7,860 nt of DNA from the NCBI GenBank assembly GCA_030045175.1, contig JASIBM010000214.1:1-7860 (forward strand). The letters are read 5' to 3'. This stretch comes from Streptosporangiaceae bacterium. Lineage in GTDB: Bacteria > Actinomycetota > Actinomycetes > Streptosporangiales > Streptosporangiaceae. Below the pieces are notes generated by a model, which did no database searches, was not told the DNA's origin, and worked only from the letters and a program-made list of their open reading frames with translations. Position numbers and translations under genes: made by a program. Within the stretch, counting starts at the first letter, position 1. The number at the start of each line of letters is the position of its first letter. Shown here piece after piece: positions 7,505 through 7,860 of this stretch.

Positions 7505-7563
7505 CCTCATGATCACGGACGTCTCTCAGTCGTATTTGCAGATAATCGTCCGCGATCATGAGG
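7505..7563. repeat. 17-bp inverted repeat with 25-base spacer
   Basis: CCTCATGATCACGGACG (7505-7521) and CGTCCGCGATCATGAGG (7547-7563) are complementary at 16 of 17 positions; the exception is A against C, which becomes a U-G wobble in a minus-strand transcript. The spacer 7522-7546 is AT-rich. The repeat begins 10 bases from the stop codon where the CHAT remnant loses its reading frame. It could be a transcriptional hairpin, a dyad operator, or the scar of a mobile element. No T-tract follows on either side. Confidence 0.8.
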
Positions 7564-7751
7564 AATGTTCGGTGTGGGCAGCCGGCCTGGGTGCAGAATC
7601 AACTATAATCACCTGGTTTGTCGCTACTGGCAATGCAAAGGCCCTGCATGCGCGGGCACGGGCTATCACGGGTGTCCGGATGACCAGGCCCAGCGCCGAC
7701 CGCCAGTCATGGCCAATGCGGAAAGATCACACGCCAGGCAAGAAGACACAC

Positions 7752-7803
7752 AGGGCTCCTGTCGGGGCAAGGATTCGAGGCCCATACCCCTACCAGGAGC
7801 CCT
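7752..7803 (+). promoter_or_regulatory. Inverted repeat that would mask the ribosome binding site of the next gene
   Basis: AGGGCTCCTG (7752-7761) is a perfect 10-bp complement of CAGGAGCCCT (7794-7803), with a 32-base spacer. The right arm contains the AGGAG (7795-7799) that lies 8 bases before ATG 7808. If the leader is transcribed, the stem would hide this site and could act as a translational switch. No known riboswitch class was recognised in the spacer. Confidence 0.45.
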
Positions 7804-7807
7804 CTTC

Positions 7808-7860
7808 ATGATCAGATCAGCCCCGGACCGAACCCGCGCAGGTCATAGCCATGACGCTTT
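7808..7860 (+). CDS. Possible start of a gene running off the right edge
   Basis: ATG 7808 follows AGGAG (7795-7799) at 8 bases and opens a frame with no stop to the window end. Only 17 full codons are visible (MIRSAPDRTRAG and onward), too few to identify. The call rests on the ribosome binding site and spacing alone, and the first residues match no family I know. Confidence 0.35.
   Translation, partial: MIRSAPDRTRAGHSHDA

Larger units (their letters stand above)
7493..7807. other. Intergenic stretch without a convincing gene
   Basis: These 315 bases carry no frame with recognisable protein features. A plus-strand open frame crosses the stretch, but its first half is antisense to the CHAT remnant and its second half has no domain or start signal. 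The left part is less GC-rich than its neighbours (30 of 60 bases G+C in 7501-7560). It holds two inverted repeats, listed separately, and a TATAAT at 7604-7609 that could be a plus-strand -10 element, although no acceptable -35 lies 16-19 bases upstream. Confidence 0.6.

Noticed and set aside
7604..7609. TATAAT as a confident promoter
   Set aside because: No reasonable -35 hexamer occurs at 16-19 bases upstream, so it is only mentioned in the intergenic entry.
7762..7793. tRNA T-arm-like GGATTCGAGG in the leader before 7808
   Set aside because: No acceptor, D or anticodon arms can be built around it.
7284..7811. 175-codon plus-strand open frame covering the intergenic stretch
   Set aside because: Its first part is antisense to the CHAT remnant and the rest crosses two inverted repeats; no domain or start signal supports it.

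Overview
The window comes from a GC-rich actinomycete, probably a filamentous one. Three things suggest this: strong G/C bias at third codon positions (one 60-base line inside the large gene is roughly three-quarters G+C), GTG starts with purine-rich Shine-Dalgarno sites, and the mix of CHAT, TPR, SEFIR and WD40 signalling domains common in that group. No ribosomal, tRNA, phage or transposase gene is visible, so genus cannot be assigned.

Layout. (1) 1-1532, plus strand: the 3' part of a gene for a PLD-fold-like protein runs in from the left edge. It is followed after 5 bases by a complete endonuclease/exonuclease/phosphatase (EEP) family hydrolase. (2) 1553-2794, minus strand: a SEFIR (TIR-like) domain protein with a long N-terminal half I do not recognise. 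It converges on the EEP gene, with an inverted repeat spanning both stop codons. (3) 2795-2906: a short divergent promoter region with a perfect 20-bp tandem duplication and a good minus-strand promoter candidate. (4) 2907-6872, plus strand: a 1321-residue CHAT protease with about 14 TPR-like repeats of roughly 45 residues and an intact His/Cys dyad. (5) 6914-7492, minus strand: a decayed piece of a second, different CHAT protein that had a WD40 region. It keeps the catalytic Cys but has lost the His half, any usable start and most of the WD40 part. (6) 7493-7807: no gene, a relatively AT-rich stretch with two inverted repeats, the second overlapping the ribosome binding site of a possible gene that starts at 7808 and leaves the window.

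How the genes may work together (inference). A repeat-scaffold caspase-like protease is encoded divergently from a SEFIR adaptor or effector. A predicted phosphodiesterase/nuclease and a PLD-like protein lie next to them. This resembles the accessory conflict or regulated-cell-death loci of multicellular bacteria, where a sensor scaffold activates a protease and a death-fold or nuclease effector. The CHAT remnant at the right side suggests the locus is a site where such modules are exchanged. Only the domain calls are firm; the link between the genes rests on adjacency.
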